Shown here piece after piece: positions 17,258 to 25,970 of a stretch of 32,234 nt of DNA. The translations under genes and the position numbers were made by a program. Position 1 is the stretch's first letter; every line of letters begins with the position of its first letter. The notes below the pieces were generated by a model. It worked only from the letters and a program-made list of their open reading frames with translations, was not told the DNA's origin and searched no databases. This stretch comes from Candidatus Gallipaludibacter merdavium (GTDB taxonomy: Bacteria; Bacteroidota; Bacteroidia; Bacteroidales; Paludibacteraceae), in assembly GCA_017694875.1 (NCBI GenBank), contig JADIMG010000011.1, positions 1 through 32,234 of the forward strand. Direction: 5' to 3'.

Positions 17258-18241
17258 TTATATGGACAAAATCTGTAATACACCGATTTTATCCAGATTT
17301 ACTTGTTTGTCATCTTTAATAGCCTTGGTAAATGGGACATGGACAATTTCATCGTCGTCTATTCCAATCATGATATTTCTTTGCTCATCTAATAGGGCAT
17401 CTATGGCGGCAACACCCATTCGGCTTGCCAGGATGCGGTCAACGGCTGTAGGTGAACCACCACGTTGGATATGTCCTAATATTGTTACACGTGCGTCATA
17501 TTCGGGGTGTTCCACTTTCATTCGGTCGGCCAATGCCTGGGCACCTCCAGTTTCTTTGCTCTCGGCAACAATAACGATACTGCTGTTTTTTGATTTGCGG
17601 AAACCGTTATGGATAAGTGCTTCCAATTGGTCTTCCTGCGTTTTCCTTTCAGGAATGATGGCCGCTTCTGCTCCGGCTGCTATAGCGCTGTTGAGTGCCA
17701 GGAAACCTGCGTCTCTGCCCATTACTTCTACAAAGAACAAACGTTCGTGTGAGGATGCCGTGTCGCGTATTTTGTCAACTGCTTCCACAATTGTATTTAG
17801 TGCGGTGTCATAACCGATAGTAGCATCTGTTCCCCAAAGGTCATTATCAATAGTGCCGGGAATTCCTACAATAGGAACGTTAAATTCCTGAGCAAAGATG
17901 CGTGCTCCGGTAAATGTTCCGTCACCACCGATTACTACCAAAGCGTCTATTTCCTCTCGTTGCATGGTGTCATAAGCAGTACGACGACCTTCAGGCGTCA
18001 TAAATTCCATGCATCTTGCAGTTTTTATAATAGTACCGCCATGTTGTATAATATTACTTACATCTTGTGTCTGAAATTCCTTTATTTCACCGGTAATGAG
18101 TCCTTTGTAGCCTCTGTAAATGGCTTTTACACGGATTCCGTTGAAAATAGCCGTACGGGTTACCGCTCTGATGGCAGCATTCATTCCAGGAGCGTCACCT
18201 CCTGATGTTAAGACTCCGATACATTTTAATTTGTATTCCAT
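17258..18241 (-). CDS. pfkA: ATP-dependent 6-phosphofructokinase
   Basis: The 327-residue glycolytic enzyme phosphorylates fructose 6-phosphate. It shows the N-terminal [17 protein letters not shown] (9-25), GGDGTFTGA (105-113) and PGTIDND (128-134) with catalytic Asp. GGDG rather than GGDD, and GTIDND rather than KTIDND, mark it as ATP-type and not pyrophosphate-type. Substrate-contacting EVMGRDAG and GHIQRGG stretches are present. It is the last gene of the porQ-cmk-ispH-pfkA run, 16 bp after ispH, and is followed by the terminator. Confidence 0.97.
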   Translation of the reverse strand: MEYKLKCIGVLTSGGDAPGMNAAIRAVTRTAIFNGIRVKAIYRGYKGLITGEIKEFQTQDVSNIIQHGGTIIKTARCMEFMTPEGRRTAYDTMQREEIDALVVIGGDGTFTGARIFAQEFNVPIVGIPGTIDNDLWGTDATIGYDTALNTIVEAVDKIRDTASSHERLFFVEVMGRDAGFLALNSAIAAGAEAAIIPERKTQEDQLEALIHNGFRKSKNSSIVIVAESKETGGAQALADRMKVEHPEYDARVTILGHIQRGGSPTAVDRILASRMGVAAIDALLDEQRNIMIGIDDDEIVHVPFTKAIKDDKQVNLDKIGVLQILSI

Positions 18242-18257
18242 AGTTGTTACAATCTTT

Positions 18258-19151
18258 TTATGGTTGATTTGTTTCCTGTTTACTAAGTTCTTCCTCTAAT
18301 TTTTCCTGGACTTTTTCCATGAGCCATAGTGGTGTGGAGGTGGCACCGCATATTCCAATCCTTTTGTCTTTGCACATTTGTATGTGTTTATCGGTTATTT
18401 CTTCCAAAGAGGAAATAAAATAGGTGTTGAGATTGGCCTTCTTGCAATGTTCAAACAGAATCTTGCCGTTTGAGCTCTTTTTGCCTCCAACAAAAAACAG
18501 AACATCGTTTTCTTGGGCAAATTTGGTTATATTGGGTATCCGATTGGCTACCTGGCGGCAAATGGTGTCGAAATAGTCAAAATGCTTGCCCTTAAACCTT
18601 TTCTTGATTTGTTCCACCAGTTGGTTGAATCCGTCAAGAGGTTTTGTCGTTTGTGAAAACAAGCTTATGTCTTTGCTGAAATCAATATTTTCCAAATCTT
18701 CTTCACATTCCACTATTAATGCATGGTTGTCGGTCTGTCCTTCCAGACCGATTACTTCAGCATGTCCCTTTTTCCCGTAAATAACAATCTGATGTTCGTT
18801 AAGGTTCGTTTCCTGATATTTTTTTTTGATTTTCGATTGGAGTTTCAGCACAACCGGGCAGGAAGCGTCTATGATTGTTATATTGTTCTCTTGGGCTATC
18901 TTATAAGTAGAGGGTGGCTCTCCATGGGCGCGCAGCAGTACTTTAACGTTATGCAGCTGTTTGAAAGTTTCGTGGTCAATAGTGATAAGGCCCAGAGCGC
19001 TTAACCGCTCAACTTCACGGCCATTGTGAACTATGTCGCCCAGACAATAAAGCGTTTCGCCCTTGGCTAACTCTTCTTCGGCTTTCTTGATGGCATTTAC
19101 CACTCCAAAACAAAATCCGGAACCTTTGTCTATTTTAGTTGTATGAGACAT
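18258..19151 (-). CDS. ispH: 4-hydroxy-3-methylbut-2-enyl diphosphate reductase IspH
   Basis: This 297-residue [4Fe-4S] enzyme performs the last step of the non-mevalonate isoprenoid pathway. The three cluster cysteines are present at Cys14 (GFCFGV), Cys98 (DASCPV) and Cys198 (DTICRQ). The active-site histidines are His42, His76 (RAHGEPP) and His130, with Glu132 in GHAEV, close to the E. coli spacing. It is of normal length. It lies 11 bp after cmk and 16 bp before pfkA, so it is co-transcribed with both. Confidence 0.97.
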   Translation of the reverse strand: MSHTTKIDKGSGFCFGVVNAIKKAEEELAKGETLYCLGDIVHNGREVERLSALGLITIDHETFKQLHNVKVLLRAHGEPPSTYKIAQENNITIIDASCPVVLKLQSKIKKKYQETNLNEHQIVIYGKKGHAEVIGLEGQTDNHALIVECEEDLENIDFSKDISLFSQTTKPLDGFNQLVEQIKKRFKGKHFDYFDTICRQVANRIPNITKFAQENDVLFFVGGKKSSNGKILFEHCKKANLNTYFISSLEEITDKHIQMCKDKRIGICGATSTPLWLMEKVQEKLEEELSKQETNQP

Positions 19152-19162
19152 ATCTTTTAGGA

Positions 19163-19861
19163 TTATAGCACCTTTTGCAGAAAGAGTTGTTTTACAATCT
19201 CATCCTGCTTCTCAGGAGTCAGGTTAGAGTTGTCTATTTCTATCGCGTCGTCAGCCTTTCGCAAGGGACTTTCTGTTCGGTGGGTGTCTCTATAGTCTCT
19301 TTCCATGACATTCGAGAGTACATCGTTGAAATTACAATCTTCTCCTTTGGCCTGCAATTCCAGATATCGCCTGCGCGCGCGCACTTCTGCTGATGCGGTT
19401 AAAAACAGTTTTAACTCTGCCTGCGGAAACACAACAGTACCGATGTCTCTACCATCCATTACGATTCCTTTTTTTTCACCCATTTGTTGTTGCTGTCTTA
19501 CCATTTCTTGCCGTACAAATCCCAAGGAGCTGACTTTACTGGCACCGTTGGCCACTTCTAATGTACGTATTTCCTGTTCCACATTTTCACCGTTCAGATA
19601 GGTGTTTTGCCCTTGTCCTTCAGGGCATGGCTGAAAACAGATATTTATTTCGTGAATGTGCTCTTGTAGGGCCTGGCTGTTTATTCCGTCTTGATGAAGC
19701 CATCCATTACGAATGGCATAAAGGGCTGTCGCACGGTACATGGCACCTGTATCTACATAGGTATAACCTGCAAATTTTGCCAGACTTTTAGCAATGGTGC
19801 TTTTCCCGCAAGAAGAATAACCGTCAATGGCTACTATAATGGGTTTGTATGAGCTTGTCAT
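19163..19861 (-). CDS. cmk: Cytidylate kinase
   Basis: The 232-residue protein phosphorylates CMP and dCMP. It has the P-loop GYSSCGKST near residue 14, VDTGAMYRA, and MDGRDIGTVVFP with the CMP-binding RDIGT. Its start overlaps the porQ stop by four bases (ATGA, 19858-19861), implying translational coupling. Confidence 0.97.
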   Translation of the reverse strand: MTSSYKPIIVAIDGYSSCGKSTIAKSLAKFAGYTYVDTGAMYRATALYAIRNGWLHQDGINSQALQEHIHEINICFQPCPEGQGQNTYLNGENVEQEIRTLEVANGASKVSSLGFVRQEMVRQQQQMGEKKGIVMDGRDIGTVVFPQAELKLFLTASAEVRARRRYLELQAKGEDCNFNDVLSNVMERDYRDTHRTESPLRKADDAIEIDNSNLTPEKQDEIVKQLFLQKVL

Positions 19862-20892
19862 AAGTCTTTTTTCTTGAAATCGTCTATTGCTGTTGATAGT
19901 GAGAAATGATAGGCAAAATTGCCGCGTTGGTATTGTGCCATGCCGAATTCCACTCGGAATTGGTATATCTTTACCCCTCCGCCAAATGATAGACCACTGA
20001 TGGACTTGAAACCGGCTGCCTTCATTTCTGCCATTTGTCTGTGATTATAGGCAACTGTCAGATATACGTTTTTGTGTGGGAGTATGTCAATTGCAAAGAT
20101 GGCATGTCGCAAGGCCATATCGAAGAAATTGATGGTTTGCACGGTGGTTTCGCCCGTCAGGCTGTTGCTGGGTTGGTTCGTAAGTTGGTATCCTAGATTC
20201 CAGCGTTGTAGGTTGTGCAGATTCAAGGATAGCCGGATAGGGGCATGGGCAAATTTTACAGCCATTCCCAGTTGCACTTCTACGGGAGCCATCTCAAGCT
20301 TGTCACCTGGATAAAACGGTTTGAGTTGTCCACCAATGTTTTTCACTACCAGCCCCATGGAAAACAACTTGTTCAATGTGTTGAAATAGGCCCCGATATC
20401 AGCGGCCATGCCTACACTGGAATACCGTTCATAAGACGAATAAATCATTTTGAGTGTTCCACCTACATTGAACAGCTCATTTAGTTTGCGGCCATACATC
20501 AGATTGAGTGAAAAATCCTGTGCGCCAAATTCGCCTGTGGAAAGTCCGGTTTCGCTCATACCTTCAAATTTCCCATAATCCAGAAAATGAAAACCAGCGG
20601 CAAAATAGTTATCTTTATAATTGTATCCGTAGGCAACCGAACCGAAAATGATATCTGAGATGTAATCGGCAAAATTCAGACTAACCATGTTGTGTGTTTC
20701 TGCATTTAAAAGGGCAGGATTAACCAAACCATAGCTGACATCTGCTTCCTGTATGGCAACGTTTGTGCCGCCGTATGCTGTCATATGGGCCGATACGGGT
20801 AGGTCCAGAAAACCGAATACTCCTTGCCCGCTTTGGGCGTGGACGGACAAAACACAAAGGGTTGTTAATATGGTGATGAATAGTTTGTGCAT
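19858..20892 (-). CDS. porQ: PorQ-family outer-membrane protein (type IX secretion-associated)
   Basis: The 344-residue protein has a signal peptide (to about residue 19, SVHAQ). It continues as alternating beta strands with many aromatic-Gly turns, a predicted outer-membrane barrel. GVFGFLDLPVSAHMTAYGG and DVSYGLVNPALL are characteristic of the PorQ family. In Porphyromonas gingivalis PorQ is linked to type IX secretion, but homologues occur in Bacteroidales whose type IX status is unclear. It is first in the porQ-cmk-ispH-pfkA run. Function here is inferred from family only. Confidence 0.8.
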   Translation of the reverse strand: MHKLFITILTTLCVLSVHAQSGQGVFGFLDLPVSAHMTAYGGTNVAIQEADVSYGLVNPALLNAETHNMVSLNFADYISDIIFGSVAYGYNYKDNYFAAGFHFLDYGKFEGMSETGLSTGEFGAQDFSLNLMYGRKLNELFNVGGTLKMIYSSYERYSSVGMAADIGAYFNTLNKLFSMGLVVKNIGGQLKPFYPGDKLEMAPVEVQLGMAVKFAHAPIRLSLNLHNLQRWNLGYQLTNQPSNSLTGETTVQTINFFDMALRHAIFAIDILPHKNVYLTVAYNHRQMAEMKAAGFKSISGLSFGGGVKIYQFRVEFGMAQYQRGNFAYHFSLSTAIDDFKKKDL

Positions 20893-21173
20893 GAACTCTA
20901 GTAGAATTTCAGCCTTTAAGCGGGCTCAAAGGTACATTATTTTTTTCTATGTTGGAATAGCGAAAGTTTTTAATTTGTTGTCTGATGGAACGGAACATAG
21001 CCTTACACTAGATAGTTGTTCTTGATTTTCTTGCATTTATTTTATGGTGTCCTGTCTTTTATGAAAACGCTTTCTGGAACATTTTATTGTTAATGTTTTT
21101 TCTTCTGTTTACAGCTGGACTATGAGTTTTTGATTCTTAAAAAAAACAAACCGCTTTTTTTTTGACGCATGTG
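20893..21173. other. Divergent intergenic region between porQ and tonB
   Basis: The porQ side has a -7-like element (minus strand TACCTTTG, 20934-20927) without a well-placed upstream box. The rest is AT-rich with no gene that I can support. The tonB promoter begins at 21174. Confidence 0.5.
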
Positions 21174-21206
21174 TTGCTTTATGTGCGAAAAAAAACGTAT
21201 ATTTGC
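21174..21206 (+). promoter_or_regulatory. Promoter of tonB
   Basis: TATATTTGC (21198-21206) fits the -7 consensus and TTG at 21174-21176 lies 21 bp upstream. It excludes a TTG start for tonB at 21203, because that codon lies inside the -7 element. Confidence 0.7.
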
Positions 21207-21244
21207 CCCCAAAAGTAATTACTAATATCACAATCATAAATACG

Positions 21245-21937
21245 ATGGACTTAAAGAAATCGAAAAACGCTAATCTAGAAGACAAGAAATTGACTTTCTT
21301 GTTGCTTGGGCTGGTTTTTGCTCTGGGAATTAGCTTCATCGCGTTGGAATGGACAAAAACCGAAGTGACGAAGTATGAAGTGGCAGACGAAGAGTTTTTA
21401 GTTGAAGAGGAAATTGAGATTATTCAAACTCAACAGGAACAGCAGACACCCCCGCCGCCACCACCTCCTGTACAAAAAACAGAGGAAATTATTCTTGATA
21501 TTGTTGACGATAAAACAGAAACGCAGACAATCGAGATTAATACGGAAGACGACCAGACGCAGGAAATTGTAATCGCTCCTCCTGTTGTTGCGCCAGAACC
21601 GGAAGAAGAAGAGGATCATACTGTATTTATGGTTGTTGAACAGATGCCGGAGTTTCCAGGTGGTGCACAAGAACTCTTCAAGTACTTGAGTCAGAATATC
21701 CGTTATCCGGTTATCGCTCAGGAAAATGGTATACAAGGTCGTGTAATCTGTCAGTTTACGGTCAATCGTGATGGATCTGTGGTGGATGTACGTGTTGTAC
21801 GTAGTTCTGGCGATGACAGCCTTGACAAGGAAGCTATTCGTGTGATAAATACGATGCCTAAATGGACTCCTGGTAAACAACGTGGTAAAGCTGTTCGTGT
21901 GAACTATACTTTGCCGGTTACTTTCCGTTTGCAATAA
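21245..21937 (+). CDS. tonB: TonB family energy transducer
   Basis: The 230-residue protein spans the inner membrane and passes proton-motive energy to outer-membrane receptors. In order: a short cytoplasmic Lys-rich N-terminus, one membrane helix (about residues 18-38, LTFLLLGLVFALGISFIAL), a Pro-run and acidic linker (PPPPPPP, later EPEEEED), and a C-terminal TonB domain (about 140-230). The domain motifs are FPGGAQELFKYLSQNIRYP, GRVICQFTVNRDGSV and a final VTFRLQ. The linker is acidic rather than the Lys-Pro type of enterobacteria. No exbB/exbD is nearby. It could serve SusC at 10880-13924, but this is not shown by the sequence. Confidence 0.93.
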   Translation: MDLKKSKNANLEDKKLTFLLLGLVFALGISFIALEWTKTEVTKYEVADEEFLVEEEIEIIQTQQEQQTPPPPPPPVQKTEEIILDIVDDKTETQTIEINTEDDQTQEIVIAPPVVAPEPEEEEDHTVFMVVEQMPEFPGGAQELFKYLSQNIRYPVIAQENGIQGRVICQFTVNRDGSVVDVRVVRSSGDDSLDKEAIRVINTMPKWTPGKQRGKAVRVNYTLPVTFRLQ

Positions 21938-21959
21938 TATTTTTTTAATTCCATAATAA

Positions 21960-21991
21960 GGCTGTCGGCAAAAAATCCGGCAGCCTTTTTT
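21960..21991 (+). terminator. Rho-independent terminator after tonB
   Basis: GGCTGTCGG (21960-21968) pairs with CCGGCAGCC (21977-21985), nine pairs with one G-U, followed by six T. It lies 22 bp past the tonB stop and only 13 bp before the next start codon. Confidence 0.9.
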
Positions 21992-22004
21992 ACTTTCTCC
22001 TAAG

Positions 22005-23282
22005 ATGCACCGAATTTTACGTATTTCCAGCTTCTTGCTTGTATTTACTTTCCTTGCCTGCACTCAACAAAGTAAGGTGGATAACAAGCCTCAGTCCTTT
22101 CAATATGAGGCAGATTGTACTGATGCTTTCTATGTGGAGCGTTTGAACCTGATAGATTCTGTATATCAATCGTTGGTGGAGGATAATTATTTGCCGAATG
22201 CTGTCGTTTTTGTTGCACATGACGGGCGTGTGGTTTATCATAAAGCGTTTGGCTGGCGCAACAAGGAAAAGGCTGAACCATGCAGAAAGGATGATATTTT
22301 CAGAATTGCATCACAAACAAAGGCCATTACGGCTGTTGCATTGATGACTTTATGGGAGGAAGGACGTTTTCAGTTGGATGACCCCATAAAGAAATACATA
22401 CCGGCTTTTGACCATCCACAAGTGTTGGTGACATATGATGCAGCAACAGGCGCATATACTACACGTCCGGCTAATTGTGATATTACGATTCGACATCTTC
22501 TTACACACACATCCGGTTTGTCTTATCAGGGTTTTTTCTGGGATATTGCGGAAAAGGCGGGCGTTCCTCCTTTGAATTCCTTGGATAGTATTACTTTGGC
22601 ACAGATGGTCGAAAGAATGGCAACTTTGCCTTTGGCGCATGACCCGGGTGCTGCGTTTACCTATAGCATGAACATAGATGTTTTGGGACGCTTGATTGAA
22701 ATTCTCTCTGGTATGCCTATTGATCGTTTTCTGCAGAAACGGATTTTTGAACCTCTCCAGATGAACGATACTTATTTTTATCTGCCGTCAGACAAAGTGG
22801 AACGTTTGGTAACGCTTTATGCTTATGACTCTGAGGCGCATAAGCTTTATCCTTCCGAGCATCCCATTTATCAGTTTTTCCCTTACAAAGGGGCGAAAAT
22901 GTTGATGTCAACCGGTGCAGGATTGTGCGGTACAATCGCAGACTATGCAAAATTCTGCCAAATGATATTGAATGGCGGTACATTTAATCATCAACGTATT
23001 ATTGGACGCAAAACCCTTGAAATGATGCAGCGTAATGCGGTGGGCGATATGAGGGGTGATATCGGATTTGGATTGGCATGGGATGTGTTCCGTCCGCAGT
23101 ATCTGCATAATACCATACTTTCAGAAGGAGCCATGCGCTGGGGAGGCATGTTCTCCACTGATTATGTCATTGACCCGCAGGAAGACATGATAGTATTGTT
23201 CTATACGAACATTTACCCTAATACAACAGGTGTGAATCCTAAGATCCTGTTGCATAATCTGGTTTATCAGGCACTGAAGTAG
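22005..23282 (+). CDS. Serine hydrolase lipoprotein, class C beta-lactamase/EstB-like family
   Basis: The 425-residue protein has a lipoprotein signal peptide with lipobox FLAC (Cys19). The PF00144-type fold shows the nucleophile motif Ser103-Q-T-Lys106, HLLTHTSGLSY (164-173), and Tyr220 in TYSMNIDVLG, which resembles the YS-x-x-x-DVLG motif of EstB-type esterases. A late glycine-rich MRWGGMFST stretch may stand in for the KTG box. Members cut esters, beta-lactams or peptidoglycan-type peptides; the substrate cannot be read from sequence. It starts just past the tonB terminator and ends 4 bp from a convergent gene. Confidence 0.9.
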   Translation: MHRILRISSFLLVFTFLACTQQSKVDNKPQSFQYEADCTDAFYVERLNLIDSVYQSLVEDNYLPNAVVFVAHDGRVVYHKAFGWRNKEKAEPCRKDDIFRIASQTKAITAVALMTLWEEGRFQLDDPIKKYIPAFDHPQVLVTYDAATGAYTTRPANCDITIRHLLTHTSGLSYQGFFWDIAEKAGVPPLNSLDSITLAQMVERMATLPLAHDPGAAFTYSMNIDVLGRLIEILSGMPIDRFLQKRIFEPLQMNDTYFYLPSDKVERLVTLYAYDSEAHKLYPSEHPIYQFFPYKGAKMLMSTGAGLCGTIADYAKFCQMILNGGTFNHQRIIGRKTLEMMQRNAVGDMRGDIGFGLAWDVFRPQYLHNTILSEGAMRWGGMFSTDYVIDPQEDMIVLFYTNIYPNTTGVNPKILLHNLVYQALK

Positions 23283-23286
23283 GCAT

Positions 23287-23895
23287 TTACAGCTCTATAT
23301 CTCCCAGACCTTTTCTGACTAAGACGGGCTCGTCACCTGTGCAATCTATAATGGTGCTTGGAATAGTGCCACCAATACCTCCGTCAATCAGTATTTCAAC
23401 GCCACCATATCGCTCATGTATAAGCTCAGGATGTGTCATGTATTCTATGTCGTCTGTGTCAGGCACACGCAGCGAGGCTGTCATCATGGGCATGCCCAAT
23501 GACTGTGTTATAAGATTGGGCACACGATGGTTGGGGATGCGGATGCCAACTGTTTTACGCTCTTTAAACGATTTGGGCAAGTGGTTGCTGCCTTCCAGTA
23601 TAAAAGTATATGGGCCGGGTAGACAGCTGTGCATCAGCTTGAATGTCTGGTCGTTGAACAAGGTGTATTCACGGGCTTGTGCTATGTCTGAACAGACGAG
23701 TGACAATAACGGACGTTTGAGGTCTTTCTCACGTAAACGGCATATTCGTTCTATGGCATCACGTTGGTTGGGATGACAGCCAAAAGCATACACAGAATCA
23801 GTTGGGTAGATAATGATTCCTCCCTTTTCCAGGCATGCAACGATTTTGTTGATATCGTTTGGCCTTAATTCATTATTGTAGGCTTTGATAATCAT
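23287..23895 (-). CDS. Sua5/YciO/YrdC-family protein (threonylcarbamoyl-AMP synthase-like)
   Basis: The 202-residue YrdC-domain protein begins with IIYPTDSVYAFGCHP and has REKDLKRPLLSLVCSDI, LPGPYTFILEGS and VGIRIPNHRVPN, all typical of the fold that binds ATP and L-threonine. True TsaC/Sua5 enzymes make the tRNA t6A precursor threonylcarbamoyl-AMP. The length and the RP-L-SL-C motif fit the YciO branch, whose activity is weaker or different. It is the last gene of the DHH-suf-mpl run, 5 bp after ctpA. Confidence 0.88.
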   Translation of the reverse strand: MIIKAYNNELRPNDINKIVACLEKGGIIIYPTDSVYAFGCHPNQRDAIERICRLREKDLKRPLLSLVCSDIAQAREYTLFNDQTFKLMHSCLPGPYTFILEGSNHLPKSFKERKTVGIRIPNHRVPNLITQSLGMPMMTASLRVPDTDDIEYMTHPELIHERYGGVEILIDGGIGGTIPSTIIDCTGDEPVLVRKGLGDIEL

Positions 23896-23900
23896 GTTAG

Positions 23901-25526
23901 CTATTTACTTATGTTGGTACCTAATGTTTTCAGTTCCTTAATGGCTCTCTCAATCATCGGGTCTCCTTCGAAAAACAGAGGGTAGAAACCCTCGTCATCC
24001 AATATGTTGCGGGTGATGTATGCCTTTAAAAGGCGTAGCAGAGCTTTTTCTGATATTTTGATGTCCGCCCAATTGGGTTCTACTCCCTTTTGTGCAGCAA
24101 ATTGCGTGAAATCTTTCAATAAGGGCTGTTTGTCCAAGTAGGCTGACATTTCCGGCCAGGTTTTGATGGTGTTTAATTCCTGGCGGTGCTTGTCAGTATA
24201 GGCATAGGCAAACTGATAGGTATAGGCATAATTTACCACCTTATTAAAATAGGGGGTGTTGTAAGTGGTGTCGCGGCCAATAAAGATGTCAGGCATGATT
24301 CCGCCACCGCCATACACAATACGCTTGTTCTTGGTGTAATATGGTACACTGTCTGTCAAGTGGATACTGTCTTTGTTGACAAATTCACCCCGTTCGTAAC
24401 GGTGCAGTATGTCGAGCAGGTAGTCTTCTTCGTTGCCCATCTCGTAAGGTTTTTGAATGCAACGGCCTGATGGGGTGTAATAGCGTGCTACAGTCAGACG
24501 CATGGCTGAGCCGTCGGTGAATGGAAACTGTTGCTGTACGAGACCTTTCCCGAATGAACGGCGTCCGATAATAAGGCCTCTGTCATTGTCTTGCATAGCA
24601 CCGGCAAAAATTTCGCTGGCCGAGGCGGAAAATTCATCCTGCAATACGACGATGGGAGCATCCTTGAAGCTGCCTTTCCCGTTAGCATGGGCTTCATAGC
24701 GAGGATAGGACTTTCCTTCAGCATATACAATCATATCGCCATTTTCAAGAAATTCGTTAGCCATATTGATGACCTGGTCCATATAGCCTCCAGAGTTCTC
24801 CCGCAAATCAACTATATAACGGGTAGCGCCTTGTGCACGCAAGGAGGCCAAGGCACTGATGAATTCCTTATAGGTGTTTTCACCAAATTTGCTGATGCGT
24901 ATTAGGCCAATTTCCGGAGTTACCATATAGGCGATATCAACGACTTTAACAGGAATCTCTCCACGGGTAATTGTGTATTCCAACATTTCGTCTGTGCTGC
25001 GTCGTTTGATGCCTAATTTGACCTGTGAGCCTTTTGGACCTCTAAGCCGTTTCAGCACTTTTTCATTGTTGATGTCCTTGCCCACAAAGACAGAGTCGTC
25101 CACTTCAACAATGCGGTCGCCAGCCAGCAGACCTACACTCTCGGAAGGTCCACCACTGATAACAGCTACAATATTGATAGTATCTTCCTGAATGTTGAAT
25201 TGTACGCCAATGCCATTGAAACTTCCTTCTAGTTCACTGTTGACCGCTTCCAGGTCTTCGGCTGGAATGTAGGAAGAATGGGGATCCAATTCGCTCAGTA
25301 ATGTCATGATGACCTCTTCGCTTAATTCGTCCATATCCAAAGTGTCCACATAGGTGGCATCGATAAAATGCATGAACTGGTCTATTTTGCTGTCGCCGCT
25401 TGCAGGTTGTTTCATTCCTATGGTGTTAACGCCAAGACTGTTACTGCGTTTCGCAAGAAGGGTTCCAAGGGATAGACCAATGCCCAAGGCAACAATGGTC
25501 AATATGGGGATGACGAATTTTTTCAT
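23901..25526 (-). CDS. ctpA: S41-family C-terminal processing peptidase
   Basis: The 541-residue protein has an N-terminal membrane helix or signal anchor (FVIPILTIVALGIGLSLGTLL) that places it in the periplasm. A PDZ domain (about 100-180, NGIGVQF, SVGLLAGDRIVEVD) precedes the S41 protease core. The Ser-Lys dyad is Ser302 (EFSASASEIFAGA) and Lys327 (RRSFGKGLVQ), 25 residues apart as in other members. A C-terminal extension of about 180 residues follows. It trims C-termini of exported proteins; the target is unknown. It starts 14 bp after the dCMP deaminase gene. Confidence 0.95.
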   Translation of the reverse strand: MKKFVIPILTIVALGIGLSLGTLLAKRSNSLGVNTIGMKQPASGDSKIDQFMHFIDATYVDTLDMDELSEEVIMTLLSELDPHSSYIPAEDLEAVNSELEGSFNGIGVQFNIQEDTINIVAVISGGPSESVGLLAGDRIVEVDDSVFVGKDINNEKVLKRLRGPKGSQVKLGIKRRSTDEMLEYTITRGEIPVKVVDIAYMVTPEIGLIRISKFGENTYKEFISALASLRAQGATRYIVDLRENSGGYMDQVINMANEFLENGDMIVYAEGKSYPRYEAHANGKGSFKDAPIVVLQDEFSASASEIFAGAMQDNDRGLIIGRRSFGKGLVQQQFPFTDGSAMRLTVARYYTPSGRCIQKPYEMGNEEDYLLDILHRYERGEFVNKDSIHLTDSVPYYTKNKRIVYGGGGIMPDIFIGRDTTYNTPYFNKVVNYAYTYQFAYAYTDKHRQELNTIKTWPEMSAYLDKQPLLKDFTQFAAQKGVEPNWADIKISEKALLRLLKAYITRNILDDEGFYPLFFEGDPMIERAIKELKTLGTNISK

Positions 25527-25540
25527 AATCTATCTACGAT

Positions 25541-25966
25541 TTATTTTTCTTCTTCCAAATATACAACTTCTATGCCTGCACGTTCCAAAAGCTCTGCTCC
25601 ATCCATAATTCTGTATTTCTCACCATATACCACACGCTTGATGCCTGCCTGTATGATTAGTTTTGCACATTCAATACATGGGGAAGCGGTAACATATAAA
25701 GTGGCACCGTCGCTACTATTGTGTGAGCGTGCTATCTTTGTGATGGCATTGGCCTCTGCATGAAGCACATAGGGCTTTGATACATTGTTCTCATCTTCGC
25801 ATTGGTTTTCAAAGCCGGAGGGAGTTCCATTGTATCCATCGGAAATAATCATTTTGTTTTTTACCAGCAGGGCACCTACTTTTCTACGCTCGCAATAGGA
25901 GTTTTCTGCCCATATACGGGCCATGCGCATATAACGCTGATCCAGTAAATGTTGTTTCTGTTCCAT
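25541..25966 (-). CDS. dCMP deaminase family protein (ComEB-like)
   Basis: The 141-residue zinc deaminase has the HAE motif with ligand His69 and proton-shuttling Glu71 (VLHAEANAI). The other zinc ligands are Cys97 and Cys100 (SPCIECAK). It converts dCMP to dUMP, feeding thymidylate synthesis. It starts 4 bp after mpl and is embedded in the operon. Length and motifs fit dCMP rather than cytidine deaminase. Confidence 0.93.
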   Translation of the reverse strand: MEQKQHLLDQRYMRMARIWAENSYCERRKVGALLVKNKMIISDGYNGTPSGFENQCEDENNVSKPYVLHAEANAITKIARSHNSSDGATLYVTASPCIECAKLIIQAGIKRVVYGEKYRIMDGAELLERAGIEVVYLEEEK

Positions 25967-25970
25967 GTCT

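Noticed and set aside
19858-20892. Annotation of this protein as a penicillin-binding protein
   Set aside because: No SxxK, SxN or KTG motifs are present; the strand pattern and N-terminal motifs are those of PorQ-like barrels.
21203-21244. TTG start for tonB at 21203
   Set aside because: The codon is part of the predicted -7 promoter element, so it would not be transcribed.
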